The notes: generated from the letters alone by a model not told the origin. 64,000 bases of DNA from JAYRSJ01 sp041920215 (GCA_041920215.1 JAYRSJ010000020.1:1-64000), one strand, 5' to 3'; positions 1 to 8,583 are shown, counted from the first letter of the stretch. Made by a program: numbers and translations.

Positions 1-125
1 TGCACACGAGTATTGAGCATAGTCGAGATTGGTGCAGATCACTTCTGATATTGAACTGTCAGGAGCTGGCTGCACAACAGCCATTACGCCCAATCAACTG
101 GTGCAGTCGTCTTCTGAAAATGACA
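1..125. mobile_element. Terminal end (IRt) of a Tn402/Tn5053-family transposon or class 1 integron
   Basis: The last 25 bases (101-125, ending in TGACA) match the terminal inverted repeat of Tn402-type elements as I remember it, and the whole stretch resembles the roughly 120-bp IRt segment found at the outer edge of class 1 integrons. An internal copy of the TniA-binding type repeat begins GTGCAGATCACTTCTGA at 32-48. The body of the element lies left of the window. In In4-type integrons this segment directly follows IS6100, so an IS6100 or tni genes may be next to it (inference). The element interrupts a Tn3-family tnpA at 126. Confidence 0.85.
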
Positions 126-363
126 CCGGGCTAGCGGCCTCAATCTGGTAACGGCTGCCGTCGTGTTGTGGAACACGGTCTATCTGGAACGGGCTGCGCA
201 CGCGCTGCGTGGCAACGGCCATGCCGTTGATGACGCGCTGTTGCAGTACCTGTCGCCGCTCGGTTGGGAGCACATCAACCTCACCGGCGATTACCTCTGG
301 CGCAGCAGCGCCAAGATCGGCGCGGGCAAGTTCAGGCCGCTACGACCGCTGCAACCGGCTTAG
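126..363 (+). pseudogene. tnpA: 3' fragment of a Tn21/Tn501-type Tn3-family transposase
   Basis: The reading frame from 127 encodes the last 78 residues of a Tn3-family TnpA, including the motifs ASGLNLVTAAV, LWNTVYLERA, LSPLGWEHINLTGDYLW and the C-terminal GAGKFRPLRP typical of the Tn21 subgroup. It ends at the TAG at 361-363. The upstream 90% or more is missing because the Tn402-type end at 125 replaces it. In frame, a stop (121-123) lies inside that end, so no full transposase is made. The 5-bp sequence CCGGG at 126-130 may be one copy of the target duplication made by the Tn402-type insertion (inference). Confidence 0.9.
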
Positions 364-396
364 CGTGCTTTATTTTCCGTTTTCTGAGGCGACCCC
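359..396. repeat. 38-bp terminal inverted repeat of a Tn21-type transposon
   Basis: The sequence overlaps the tnpA stop codon and, read leftward, begins GGGGTCGCCTCAGAAAACGG and continues to ACGCTAAG. This agrees with the Tn21/Tn501 38-bp repeat. It marks the outer boundary of the Tn3-family transposon, and backbone DNA resumes at 397. AACTG at 397-401 is the expected position of a 5-bp target duplication whose partner lies outside the window. Confidence 0.85.
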
Positions 397-411
397 AACT
401 GGGAGAACAGC

Positions 412-1005
412 ATGGAAGACAAGAGCAGCAAGGCCCAGGCACTTCGGCACTTCAGCGGGGTGCGGCTGGAGAGCGCGAACTTCGATGTTTCGCTGGTGCC
501 GCACGGCCATGGGCTGATTGGCGTGCGCGTGGCTGGGCAACCCGCCATGACGGGCTTCAAGGACCCGGTCTGGCTTCACGACTCCGAGGCGCGGACAGAT
601 TTCGAAGCCGGCGACATCCAGGTCGTGGGGCAGCAACTGCAGTGCATGCGCCGCGATGCTCGCTGGCCGATGTTCCGCGAGGGCTTCTTGCTTGATCTGG
701 AGCCGGACATGGCCGCAGCCATCCGGGAGGCCCTGCCCCGCCTGGCGCGCGTGGCCGAGGTGTCGCACGCCATTGAGCAGCGCATGGACGCGCTCATGGG
801 CGAAAGGGGATACCTGCACCTGGTGAGCTTCATTCCTGAGGTTGTCGCTCACCTGGTCTTCGACGCCGCCACGCCAGCGGAGGCTCTCCAGCGAGTCGCC
901 TATTGGCACCACGCCAGCAAGGAGGCGGGCTGGATGGCCTGTTTCGAAGACCTGCAAATTCGGCTGCTGCTTGAAGGGGCCGCAGAAATCACGCCGGCGC
1001 CGTAA
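412..1005 (+). CDS. Hypothetical protein, 197 aa
   Basis: I do not recognise this protein. It is predicted to be soluble and acidic, without a signal peptide or membrane segment. The start ATG has a good GGGAG ribosome site 9 bases upstream. The Tn21-type transposon ends only 15 bp before the start, so the original promoter has probably been displaced and transcription may now come from the transposon or not at all (inference). It is separated from the next gene by 131 bp. Confidence 0.6.
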   Translation: MEDKSSKAQALRHFSGVRLESANFDVSLVPHGHGLIGVRVAGQPAMTGFKDPVWLHDSEARTDFEAGDIQVVGQQLQCMRRDARWPMFREGFLLDLEPDMAAAIREALPRLARVAEVSHAIEQRMDALMGERGYLHLVSFIPEVVAHLVFDAATPAEALQRVAYWHHASKEAGWMACFEDLQIRLLLEGAAEITPAP

Positions 1006-1136
1006 CCCACTTTTTGAAGACGAACTTTTAAGGTGATAAAGTTCAGTCATCCCGCCCTTGGCAGTACGCCGTCCAACTCATCCCGGACGCGCCGAACCCT
1101 AGGGCGTTTTTGTTTCCGAATCTCAGAGGGGCGTGG

Positions 1137-1895
1137 ATGCCAACCGCAGTCCTGATCGATGGCGCCTACTTCGTCAAGCGCTTCCGAAGCCTTGAGCCTC
1201 ACAACGCACGCGATGCGGTGAGGGCCGCCGACTGCGCATTCCGATGGGCCGTCGCCCATTTGCGCGAGCCTGGCACGAAGGACAACGGCAGGCGGCACGA
1301 GCTATACCGGATCTTCTTCTACGACTGCCCGCCACTCGACAAGAAGATGCAAAACCCCATCACCAAGAAGGGCGTGGACTTCTCGAAGTCGCCCGAAGCG
1401 CTCTTTCGGCTTGCGCTGCATGAGCAGCTGCGGGCCAAGCGAAAGGTGGCGTTGCGACTCGGGCATCTTTCAAAAGACACACCTTGGACGATCAAGCCAC
1501 CGATCATTGAAGAGTTGCTGAAGGGCCGCTTGAAGTTCGAGGACCTCACGGAGGACGATGTGATGCCACATGCCCGGCAAAAGGGAGTGGACATGCGCAT
1601 CGGCATCGACATCGCTTCCTTGTCTTTGAAAAGGCAAGTCGATCAGATCGTCCTGGTCGCAGGGGATGCGGACTTCGTGCCGGCGGCCAAGCTCGCGCGC
1701 AGAGAGGGCGTCGACTTCGTGCTTGACCCCATGTGGCAAGCAATACCGCAAAGCCTCCACGAACACATTGACGGCCTGCGCTCGACATGTCCACGGGCTG
1801 GCGGTAAGGCCAAATGCGGGACCCCTGGGGATCCCAAGCCAGAGCCGTCTGCGGCGGTAGTGCCAACTGGGCCAGCTCACGGTCCTGCAGGCTGA
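1137..1895 (+). CDS. NYN (LabA/DUF88-type) domain protein
   Basis: The protein has the PIN-like NYN nuclease fold pattern: an N-terminal beta strand with VLIDGAYF carrying the first acidic residue, a middle GVDMRIGIDIASL block, and IVLVAGDADFVPAAKLARREG-like sequence with the GDxDF motif. Family members are proposed to be metal-dependent RNases. The start at 1137 is chosen because AGAGGGG precedes it and the domain begins at once; an ATG at 1110 would add 9 unrelated residues. The roughly 40-residue C-terminal tail is rich in Gly, Pro and Ala. It stands alone on the plus strand, and the substrate is unknown. Confidence 0.75.
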   Translation: MPTAVLIDGAYFVKRFRSLEPHNARDAVRAADCAFRWAVAHLREPGTKDNGRRHELYRIFFYDCPPLDKKMQNPITKKGVDFSKSPEALFRLALHEQLRAKRKVALRLGHLSKDTPWTIKPPIIEELLKGRLKFEDLTEDDVMPHARQKGVDMRIGIDIASLSLKRQVDQIVLVAGDADFVPAAKLARREGVDFVLDPMWQAIPQSLHEHIDGLRSTCPRAGGKAKCGTPGDPKPEPSAAVVPTGPAHGPAG

Positions 1896-2035
1896 CGGAG
1901 GCGGTGTGGTGGATTGGGATCTGACCAGATGGGCTTTCCATCTGTTCTGGTGAGGCAAGAACGGCCAGCTGCTTGAGGTCGAGCCGCCGCCAGTGCACCT
2001 GATCGGCTCGCGCTTCACGCTGCTACGCTGCCCTG

Positions 2036-3136
2036 ATGCCTGAGATCCTGTTCATCGAAAAGGATGCTGACAGCAACCCCACAGGACGCCGTGTGCGGGC
2101 CTGGGGCAAGCGCCTCAAGCCCATGGCCTACGCCGACTTGCTGCATCGCAATCTCCGCCAGCCCAGCGAGGTGCGCTTGCAGCTCGAAGACGTCCACGTT
2201 CTGGAAAGCACCCTCGACGAGCTGGCCACGCCTGGCATCTGCCAGGCCCTTGACACCAGTTTCACTACCGAGCACACCTGCCTGCACCTGGCGCTGATGC
2301 CCGGCGGCTGGCTCCCCGCCGGCTTGGCCCTGCATGCCGACATGCTGGTCTTCCCCGACCGCTGCACTCTGTCTGAGCTGCGCGGCCGCTTCCGGCCAGG
2401 CCGCCCCGCACGCATGGCCCAGGATTTCATCGACACCTTCAACACCCTGCGTTGCCGGGTCAATCCGATTCTGCTGGCTTTGGAGGGCAACACCCGCGCC
2501 TTCCCAAGCGCCGAGCAAGTTGAAGCGCAGCTGGTGGAGGCAGCGGACTACTTCACGCAGCTCTTGCCGAATGCCCAGGTGATTGGGCGGGAGCCCGAGG
2601 TGGTCGCTGCAGTCATTGGCATGGCCGAGTCGCAGCGTGATCGGACTGAAAGCACCATGGGCTTCCTGCTGACCATTGCGCCGTTGCTCGCCCACCCTAT
2701 CAGCAGGGCTCGCATGGACGGGGTGCTGGCCAAGATCGTTTCATCTGCGCGCAATGCCGGCCTGCCAGCGCAGAGCTTGGCCCTGCTTTGCGCTTTGAGT
2801 GCCGCTGCAACGACTGGGAAACCCAACCCTGCCCTGCAGCTGCTAAAGATGGCGGTTGGCCAGTACAGCCGGGAGGATGCCTACAACGCAGCCTCTGACC
2901 TTCGCAGCCTGGAGGTATTCGCGCTCAGCGCCGCTGCGTTTCCCAACGAGCGCAGCATGCTGTGCACTGGCGACAAGCCGCTCGCCCTGGTCTGGGCTGG
3001 ACTCCGGCCCAGCCATTTCACGATGGCGGGAAGCTCGCACAGCTACAAGCTTTCGCCGCTCGACGAGTTCATGCCCTTGCGAGCCCGCGAGGCCTATGTC
3101 GCGGCGCTGCCTGACGCGCAGCGATGCAATGCCTAG
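2036..3136 (+). CDS. Hypothetical protein, 366 aa (possibly PIN-like)
   Basis: I cannot assign this to a named family with confidence. It is soluble and mostly helical. The C-terminal third reads EDAYNAASDLRSLEVF, then a short beta-like segment MLCTGDKPLALVWAGL, which resembles the last acidic motif of PIN-type ribonucleases (weak inference). It lies between two NYN-domain genes. Its stop overlaps the stop of the convergent NYN-LOTUS gene by four bases (CTAG at 3133-3136), so the two are packed end to end. No clear ribosome site precedes the start. Confidence 0.6.
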   Translation: MPEILFIEKDADSNPTGRRVRAWGKRLKPMAYADLLHRNLRQPSEVRLQLEDVHVLESTLDELATPGICQALDTSFTTEHTCLHLALMPGGWLPAGLALHADMLVFPDRCTLSELRGRFRPGRPARMAQDFIDTFNTLRCRVNPILLALEGNTRAFPSAEQVEAQLVEAADYFTQLLPNAQVIGREPEVVAAVIGMAESQRDRTESTMGFLLTIAPLLAHPISRARMDGVLAKIVSSARNAGLPAQSLALLCALSAAATTGKPNPALQLLKMAVGQYSREDAYNAASDLRSLEVFALSAAAFPNERSMLCTGDKPLALVWAGLRPSHFTMAGSSHSYKLSPLDEFMPLRAREAYVAALPDAQRCNA

Positions 3137-3846
3137 CCCTTCAGGCGCACGTACAGGTGCTGAACCTGCCCGGTTGCATCCGGCACCGTCCGAACCTCCA
3201 GAAACGGCTGCTTGCGGACCAGGTCTCCGAGCTTTGCGAACCCGTAGGCCCGTGCATCAAAGCTGTTGTGCGTCTTGCCAATGTGTGAACCCACTGCACT
3301 GAGCCCGGCCCAGCCATCGTCGCGCTCGGTGGCCTGAACGGCCGTGGTGAGGATCTCCCGCAGCCCAGCCTGGCCACCGTCCTGAGCTGCCACGTCGTCC
3401 GCCGCCTTCTTGGGCCCCAGCAGCTCGACGAACACAAAGCGATCACACGCCGCCCGAAAGGCCTCAGGCGTCTTCTTCTCGCCCATGCCGATCACGTACT
3501 TGCCAGACTCGCGCAACCTGGTGGCGAGCCGAGTGAAGTCCGAGTCGCTCGACACCAGGCAGAAGCCATCCACATTGCCGGCGTACAGCAGATCCATGGC
3601 ATCGATGATGCAGGCCGAGTCGGTAGCACCCTTGCCCTTGGTGTACGCGAACTGCTGCATGGGCTGAATGGCATGCCGGTGCAGCTGGTCCTTCCATCCG
3701 ACCAGGTTCTGCGTGGTCCAGTCGCCATAGGCGCGCTTCACCGCTGGCGAACCGTATTTGGCAATCTCAGCCAGCAGGTCAGGCACCACGGCCGGCGACG
3801 CGTTGTCGGCGTCGATGAGAACTGCAAACTGCTTCTGTTCGGCCAT
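3133..3846 (-). CDS. NYN-domain protein with C-terminal LOTUS/OST-HTH domain
   Basis: Residues about 1-150 form an NYN domain: AVLIDADN, TDSACIIDAMDLLY and FCLVSSDSDFTRLATRL supply the conserved acidic residues. Residues about 160-235 look like a LOTUS/OST-HTH RNA-binding domain, including GSHIGKTHNSFDARAYGFAKLGDLV and a final strand HLYVRLKG. NYN-LOTUS proteins are thought to cut or bind RNA. The start at 3846 (MAEQKQFAV) is preferred over an upstream start because the domain begins there. It is convergent with the 366-aa gene. This is the second NYN gene within 3 kb. Confidence 0.8.
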   Translation of the reverse strand: MAEQKQFAVLIDADNASPAVVPDLLAEIAKYGSPAVKRAYGDWTTQNLVGWKDQLHRHAIQPMQQFAYTKGKGATDSACIIDAMDLLYAGNVDGFCLVSSDSDFTRLATRLRESGKYVIGMGEKKTPEAFRAACDRFVFVELLGPKKAADDVAAQDGGQAGLREILTTAVQATERDDGWAGLSAVGSHIGKTHNSFDARAYGFAKLGDLVRKQPFLEVRTVPDATGQVQHLYVRLKG

Positions 3847-3984
3847 AGCTCCCTGACGGCCCTCTTGGAGGCCTGCGCGATCCTGCGGACCGATGAGTAT
3901 CTGTGGTGGGCGGGGCTGCTCCAATTCCGTCGGCGTCCCGACTTCTGCGACAAGCGCCCGCCCAGACCCTCACTCCACTTCCCC

Positions 3985-4410
3985 ATGCCCGGCCTGGCCA
4001 CCCTGCTCTGCTTCGTCATCGGCGTCACCGACGGCGATACCCTGACCACCCGCTGCGGCGATCAACAGCTGACCATCCGCCTGGCTGAGATCGATGCGCC
4101 CGAGGCCAAGCAGCCATTCGGCCGTGAGAGCCGCATGAACCTGCGCGCGCTGTGCTTTCAGAAGGAGGCCGTGGTGCTCCCCCAGTCCGCGGACCGCTAC
4201 GGCCGCACGGTCGCAAGGGTCAGCTGCGGCGGCCACGATGCCAGCAGCGCCCAGGCTGCGCAGGGGCTCGCCTGGGCCTTTACGCGCTACCTGCGGGATC
4301 CGGAGATCAAGCGCCTGGAGCAGGGGGCGCGTGACGCTGGTCGCGGTCTATGGAGCCAGGTGGTCCCACCCGAGCCGCCCTGGGCGTACCGGGCGCGCAT
4401 TCGACGATAG
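3985..4410 (+). CDS. Thermonuclease-like (SNase) protein, 141 aa
   Basis: The sequence contains the staphylococcal-nuclease core: VTDGDTLTTRC, IRLAEIDAPEAKQPFGRES, then DRYGRTVARVSCGG and GLAWAFTRYL. Arg in IRLAEIDAPE, Glu in APEAKQPFG and Arg in DRYGRTVA are the expected catalytic or calcium-binding positions. A short hydrophobic start (MPGLATLLCFVIG) suggests export, as in related secreted or periplasmic nucleases. The start at 3985 is the only ATG close to the domain. A small lipoprotein gene begins 23 bp downstream and may be cotranscribed. Confidence 0.8.
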   Translation: MPGLATLLCFVIGVTDGDTLTTRCGDQQLTIRLAEIDAPEAKQPFGRESRMNLRALCFQKEAVVLPQSADRYGRTVARVSCGGHDASSAQAAQGLAWAFTRYLRDPEIKRLEQGARDAGRGLWSQVVPPEPPWAYRARIRR

Positions 4411-4433
4411 GCTTGGCCCTTTTGCGCCAGCCT

Positions 4434-4760
4434 ATGCGCCCTCTCATCCCATGCTTGTTGGTCGCGGCCGCACTCGGTGCTTGCTCGCGCGCCTCGGACC
4501 CCGGCCCACTCCAGGGCAAATGGGCTTCCAAAACGCCACCGGGCCTTCCAGCGCTCGAATTCCGTGCTGGCGAAGCCGCATCGATGGGCCTGGTCGACCA
4601 GGTCGAGTACACGGTCAAGCCGTCGCCTGATGGGGCCACAGCTTCTGTGCGCGTGACTTACACGACCGGCATCGCCAAGGGCACCTCCGCCGACTTCATT
4701 GTGTTTCCGCAGGCGGGCGAGGCGCGCATGGGTCCCATCGTGTATCGCAGGGTGAAGTAG
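4434..4760 (+). CDS. Small lipoprotein, 108 aa
   Basis: The start MRPLIPCLLVAAALGACSR has a lipobox (ALGAC), so the mature protein should begin at Cys and be lipid-anchored. The rest (about 90 aa) looks like a compact beta-rich domain with KWASKTPPGLPALEF and RVTYTTGIAKGTSADF. I recognise no named family. It follows the thermonuclease gene closely. An IS1595-type element is inserted 28 bp after its stop. Confidence 0.65.
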   Translation: MRPLIPCLLVAAALGACSRASDPGPLQGKWASKTPPGLPALEFRAGEAASMGLVDQVEYTVKPSPDGATASVRVTYTTGIAKGTSADFIVFPQAGEARMGPIVYRRVK

Positions 4761-4795
4761 CAAAGGCAGGCGTCCTAAAATGACTGTGGATGCAT

Positions 4796-5882
4796 AAGGG
4801 GTATCCAGTTAGCTCCACAGGCGCTAGCATCACTGGATGGATGTCCAGATCGTAGCGCCGCAGGCGGGTCACGACTACCCCGTCAACTGGAGCCAGTTCT
4901 TGGACTGGTTTGCAACGGAGGAGGCCTGTCTCAGCTACCTAGAGCGGCTGCGCTGGCCCAGCGGATTCGCTTGTCCGGCCTGCGGAGCGATCGAAGAGCC
5001 CTACCGCTCCAGTCGCGGGCGCCTGGTCTGCCGAGCTTGCCGGTTTCAGTCCACGGTTACCGCCGGGACGATCTTCGATAAGACGCGCACATCGCTGAGG
5101 GTCTGGCTGGCCGGTGCTTGGTATGTCACCAACCAGAAGCACGGGGCCAACGCACTGGGTTTGCAGCGGGTGCTCGGACTGGGCAGTTACCAGACCGCCT
5201 GGGCCATGTTGCATCGCTTTCGCCAAGCCATGGTCCGCCCGGGGCGCGACCGACTCAAGGGCTTGGTCGAAGTCGATGAGACCTATTTGGCCATCACCGA
5301 TCGCGCGGCGCCGATCACTGCCAAGGGCAGAAAGAACAACACTGACAAGACCTTAGTGGCCATTGCGGTCGAAATGGTCGAGCCCAAGGGCTTTGGCCGA
5401 ATTCGTCTGGCGCATGTGCCTGACGACTCTGCTCAAAGCGTCATTCCGTTTGTCGAAGCTTCTATCGAGCCAGGCACCACGGTGCGCACCGATGGTTCAG
5501 CGGCCTATCGCAGCCTTCAAGGTCTGGGTTACGCGCACCAGCGGACGGTCATGCTTGGCGCCGAACAGCCCGCCCACGTGTCGATGGCCGGCGTTCATCG
5601 CATCGCCGCCCTGCTCAAGCGCTGGATCCTGGGCACGCATCACGGAGCAGTGCAACCTGGCTACCTGGATGCCTACCTGAATGAGTTCGTGTTCCGCTTC
5701 AACCGGCGCACATCGAACTCGCGTGGACTGCTGTTCTACAGACTTCTTCAGCAGGCGGTTCTGACCGACCCCCACACCTATCGGGACATCACGAACAGCC
5801 CGCACACGGTGGCCAAGAAGGGGTAAATTACTGGATGCATATCCAGTTTTCGGCGCCCGGTGGAGCTAACTGGATATCCCTT
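4796..5882 (+). mobile_element. IS1595-family insertion sequence, complete, 1087 bp
   Basis: The element is bounded by 23-bp inverted repeats at 4796-4818 and 5860-5882 that differ at one base. Both outer ends begin AAGGG. It is flanked by an exact 8-bp direct repeat GGATGCAT (4788-4795 and 5883-5890), the duplication size known for the IS1595 family. It encodes one intact transposase. The right-hand duplication overlaps the start codon of the next gene, so the element sits exactly at a gene start. Confidence 0.95.
4837..5826 (+). CDS. tnpA: IS1595-family transposase
   Basis: This 329-aa protein has an N-terminal zinc ribbon (CPAC near residue 46 and CRAC near 66) and then an IS1595-type catalytic core: VEVDETYLAI gives the first Asp and TTVRTDGSAAYRSL the second. 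The C-terminal segment with HRIAALLKRWILGTHHG and YLDAYLNEFVFRFNRR is characteristic of this family. Length is normal and no frameshift is visible, so the element may still be mobile. Confidence 0.93.
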   Translation: MDVQIVAPQAGHDYPVNWSQFLDWFATEEACLSYLERLRWPSGFACPACGAIEEPYRSSRGRLVCRACRFQSTVTAGTIFDKTRTSLRVWLAGAWYVTNQKHGANALGLQRVLGLGSYQTAWAMLHRFRQAMVRPGRDRLKGLVEVDETYLAITDRAAPITAKGRKNNTDKTLVAIAVEMVEPKGFGRIRLAHVPDDSAQSVIPFVEASIEPGTTVRTDGSAAYRSLQGLGYAHQRTVMLGAEQPAHVSMAGVHRIAALLKRWILGTHHGAVQPGYLDAYLNEFVFRFNRRTSNSRGLLFYRLLQQAVLTDPHTYRDITNSPHTVAKKG

Positions 5883-5884
5883 GG

Positions 5885-6313
5885 ATGCATACAGCTTTAG
5901 CGCGCCTCAACACCTACTGGTGCCTTCCGCTGCGCCGGGACGGCGCGCCCTTGCCGCGGTGGGTGCAATCACAAGCGAACTGGCATTTCGGTGAGCTGGG
6001 CGTCGAAGAGGAGCTGGACACGGCCTTGCACCGCCACGTCCTGGTCGGGCGTTTTCATTCTGAGGGGCGCACCCGGGAGCTGCTTCAACCCCTCCGAGAG
6101 GTCAAGCTCTTGCTTCTCGATCGCGAGCGCCTGGTGCTCAGCGGTGTCGAGAGGGACCTGTTGACCGCCCGGGACGTGGGGCAGACCTGGTTGCTGCTGC
6201 CGCCGGGCGTGCAGCCTGGCGGTGCCGGGCTCAAGTTCGAGGTCACGCCAGGTCGCTCCCCGACCGCTACCGGCGCGCCGGCGCCACGCAAGGGCGTGCC
6301 AGCAGCGCAGTAG
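5885..6313 (+). CDS. Hypothetical protein, 142 aa
   Basis: I do not recognise this protein. Its N-terminal part contains YWCLPLRRDG and RHVLVGRFHSEGRTRELLQPL, and the last 40 residues are low-complexity and Gly/Pro/Ala-rich. The ATG lies inside the 8-bp target duplication of the IS1595 element, so the native upstream region was separated by the insertion. The uninterrupted ancestral sequence would read from about 4783 into 5891, where an in-frame TGA directly precedes this start. Expression now depends on sequence inside the IS end. Confidence 0.55.
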   Translation: MHTALARLNTYWCLPLRRDGAPLPRWVQSQANWHFGELGVEEELDTALHRHVLVGRFHSEGRTRELLQPLREVKLLLLDRERLVLSGVERDLLTARDVGQTWLLLPPGVQPGGAGLKFEVTPGRSPTATGAPAPRKGVPAAQ

Positions 6314-6591
6314 GAGGGCCCGCCAGTCCTGCTCACAGGACGACGGTGTGTTGAGCGTCGCGCTCTTCCTTCGGGTGCCGATGGCAAGCGCCGCGCCAAG
6401 GCCCAAACGGCACCCCGCTGCGCCTGGCAAGACCTGGGACGAATTGCCCGCAGGCGCCGGCGTCTGATTGGGCGAACAGGGCGGGGTTGGTCCGAGTGGA
6501 ATCCACGAACTGCGGCTCACCAATGCGCAAACTGCGTGCTAGCTGCTGCTTGTATCGTCGGAGCGTTCATGAACGGCGACAGAAAAAGCCA

Positions 6592-7302
6592 ATGAAAGAA
6601 TCAGATCTTGAGCGCACCTTGGCAAATCGGGTCAGCGCCCTGGAGAGGCAACTGCGTCAGCTGTCTTGCGACGTCCACGACCAGCTGGGGGCCGAGGCGA
6701 TAGCTATTCGAATCAACTTGGACGGCGCCCTTGAAGAACTGTTGCGGGCCATTGAAGGTCAAGTCGATATTAAGGAGCTCAGGTCGGCTGCAGAACGAAT
6801 GAAACTGGCTCGGGCTGGTATTTCCGACCTCTATGGCAAGCTGAGGAACATACAAACTAGCATTTATCCAGAGGCATTGAAAATTGGATTCTCGATTGCC
6901 CTACGGGGATTGCTGAGCGAGCAAAACAACTGGGGGCAAATTACATGCACACCCGAGACAGAGCAGCGGTTGGAGTTGATTCGAGACAGCGATTCCCAGC
7001 TTTGCGTCTATCGCTTCATCCAGGAGGCTCTGAACAACGCCGACAAGTATTCGGGCGGGGCCCCTGTGCTGATAGAGGCGAAGAATCTGGATGGCGACCT
7101 GCTGGTCGTGGTGGCCGACAGCGGCCCAGGATTCCCAGAGGCGGTGCTGGCGGGGCAGCGCGATGGCATGGGGTTGAGCGGACTGCTGTTCAGGGCGCGC
7201 CAGGTGCAAGGTGAGTTCTCAATGGGCAATGGCGTTCATGAAACCCACAAAGGTGCATGTGTTTGTCTGCGCGTACCTGGTCGCTTTGTGGGCAACGGCT
7301 AG
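6592..7302 (+). CDS. Orphan NarX-type sensor histidine kinase, 236 aa
   Basis: The HisKA_3 dimerisation/phosphoacceptor motif appears as VHDQLGAEAIAIRI (His near residue 28). The HATPase domain follows with the N-box EALNNADKYSGG, the G1 box VVADSGPGFPEAVL and the G2-like GMGLSGLLFRARQV. There is no membrane or sensor domain, so it is a short cytosolic kinase that probably senses through a partner. No response regulator is adjacent. The ATG at 6592 is chosen because the coiled-coil leading to the His box starts there; upstream in-frame sequence does not look like protein. It ends 167 bp before the convergent S49 peptidase gene. Confidence 0.75.
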   Translation: MKESDLERTLANRVSALERQLRQLSCDVHDQLGAEAIAIRINLDGALEELLRAIEGQVDIKELRSAAERMKLARAGISDLYGKLRNIQTSIYPEALKIGFSIALRGLLSEQNNWGQITCTPETEQRLELIRDSDSQLCVYRFIQEALNNADKYSGGAPVLIEAKNLDGDLLVVVADSGPGFPEAVLAGQRDGMGLSGLLFRARQVQGEFSMGNGVHETHKGACVCLRVPGRFVGNG

Positions 7303-7469
7303 GACGGCTTCCCAATCGCCCCGCAAGGGCTCCGACCGCAAGAAGAATGCGGCCGAATTTGAGGTGCTCCATAAATGTGCACCACAGTCCTTGGGTCCGA
7401 GCATCAACGACCTGCAGCCGGTTTTTGGAAGCTACCCACAGGGTTATCCACAGATGATGTGGAAACAAA

Positions 7470-8507
7470 CTACTGGAGGCGCACCCGTGGTTCCAGCGCC
7501 TCGCTGACCACCCCGCGCATCCACTGAGCCGCTGTCTCAGCGAAGGGCAACGCACCTGGCTCGGGCGTGCCGAAGGTCCGGAGCCTGGCCCCTGGCCAGC
7601 GCGCTCGAACAACTTCCTCCAGGGTTCCGACCTCATCGACCAGCCCAATGCGCTGGGCTTCGGCTCCGCCCCAAACCTCGCCGGTTGAGAAGTCCACTCC
7701 CTTGGCCAGCTTCCGCCCGCGCTGCTGCTCCAACTCGCCGACGAACTGCTTGGCCACCTGCTGCACAAGGTCGCGTGCCTTGCGGTCGGCCTCGCCGGTC
7801 ATTGGCAGGTAGGGATTGAGCATGGCCTTGAGGCTGCCCGAGGTGTAGACGCGCTGGCCAACGTCCAGCCTATCCAAGGCCTTGTGAAAATCCCAGGCGG
7901 AGATGATGGCCCCCACCGAGCCCACCAGGCTGTATTTGCCGGCGTAGATCTGGTCGCAGTGCAGCGCGACCATGTACGCGGCCGAAGCGCCGATGTTGTT
8001 GATCACGGCGATCGTTGGTTTGGGGTTCGCCTTGCGCTCGGCATTGAGCACCGAGTAGATCCTCTCGGCCTCCAGGGGCGACCCGCCGGGGCTGTCGATT
8101 TCGATCACCACGGCTTGAACCTGGGGCGATGCGTAGGCTTTGCGGAGCGCCGGCACCAGGCGCGCGGCCGAGGCGCGCGCGCCGTCGGCCATCTCGCCTT
8201 GGAGCTTGATCACTGCAACCACCTCATCGGAGGACCAGAACCACCCCGAGATGGTCGAGCGCAGCGCGGGCCCAGCGAAGAACAGCATGGGCAGCAACAC
8301 CGCCAAGGCGTACAGCAGGGCCTTGGCCAAGCCCGTGCGCCGCTCTGCTCGGCGGTCTAGAAGCAGATCTTTGACGGTCGCCCGGAGCAGTGTGACCTGG
8401 TTGAGTTCGGACCCATCTACAGCGTCGACTGCGAAGGTCGGCCGAGAGCGCCAGGCGCGCAGGCGGCGCCAAATTCCGCCAATCCAGTCGGTGATTCGAG
8501 ACCCCAT
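7470..8507 (-). CDS. S49 (SppA-type) signal peptide peptidase family protein
   Basis: This 345-aa protein has one membrane segment near residues 62-80 (ALLYALAVLLPMLFFAG), then an S49 peptidase domain with VVIEIDSPGGSPLEAERI, the nucleophile Ser in NNIGASAAYMVAL and the following SLVGSVGAI. Single-domain S49 peptidases occur at the ends of conjugation operons and may remove pilin leader peptides or quality-control the envelope (inference). It is on the tra strand, downstream of traG, and may be the last gene of that transcription unit. Confidence 0.85.
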   Translation of the reverse strand: MGSRITDWIGGIWRRLRAWRSRPTFAVDAVDGSELNQVTLLRATVKDLLLDRRAERRTGLAKALLYALAVLLPMLFFAGPALRSTISGWFWSSDEVVAVIKLQGEMADGARASAARLVPALRKAYASPQVQAVVIEIDSPGGSPLEAERIYSVLNAERKANPKPTIAVINNIGASAAYMVALHCDQIYAGKYSLVGSVGAIISAWDFHKALDRLDVGQRVYTSGSLKAMLNPYLPMTGEADRKARDLVQQVAKQFVGELEQQRGRKLAKGVDFSTGEVWGGAEAQRIGLVDEVGTLEEVVRARWPGARLRTFGTPEPGALPFAETAAQWMRGVVSEALEPRVRLQ

Positions 8508-8583
8508 GTGTGGGCTCCAGGTTGGTGGGTAACTGGAAGCTGAGTTGATGGCCTGGCCGCTGTTGCCAGCTGAGGCCCGCCCC

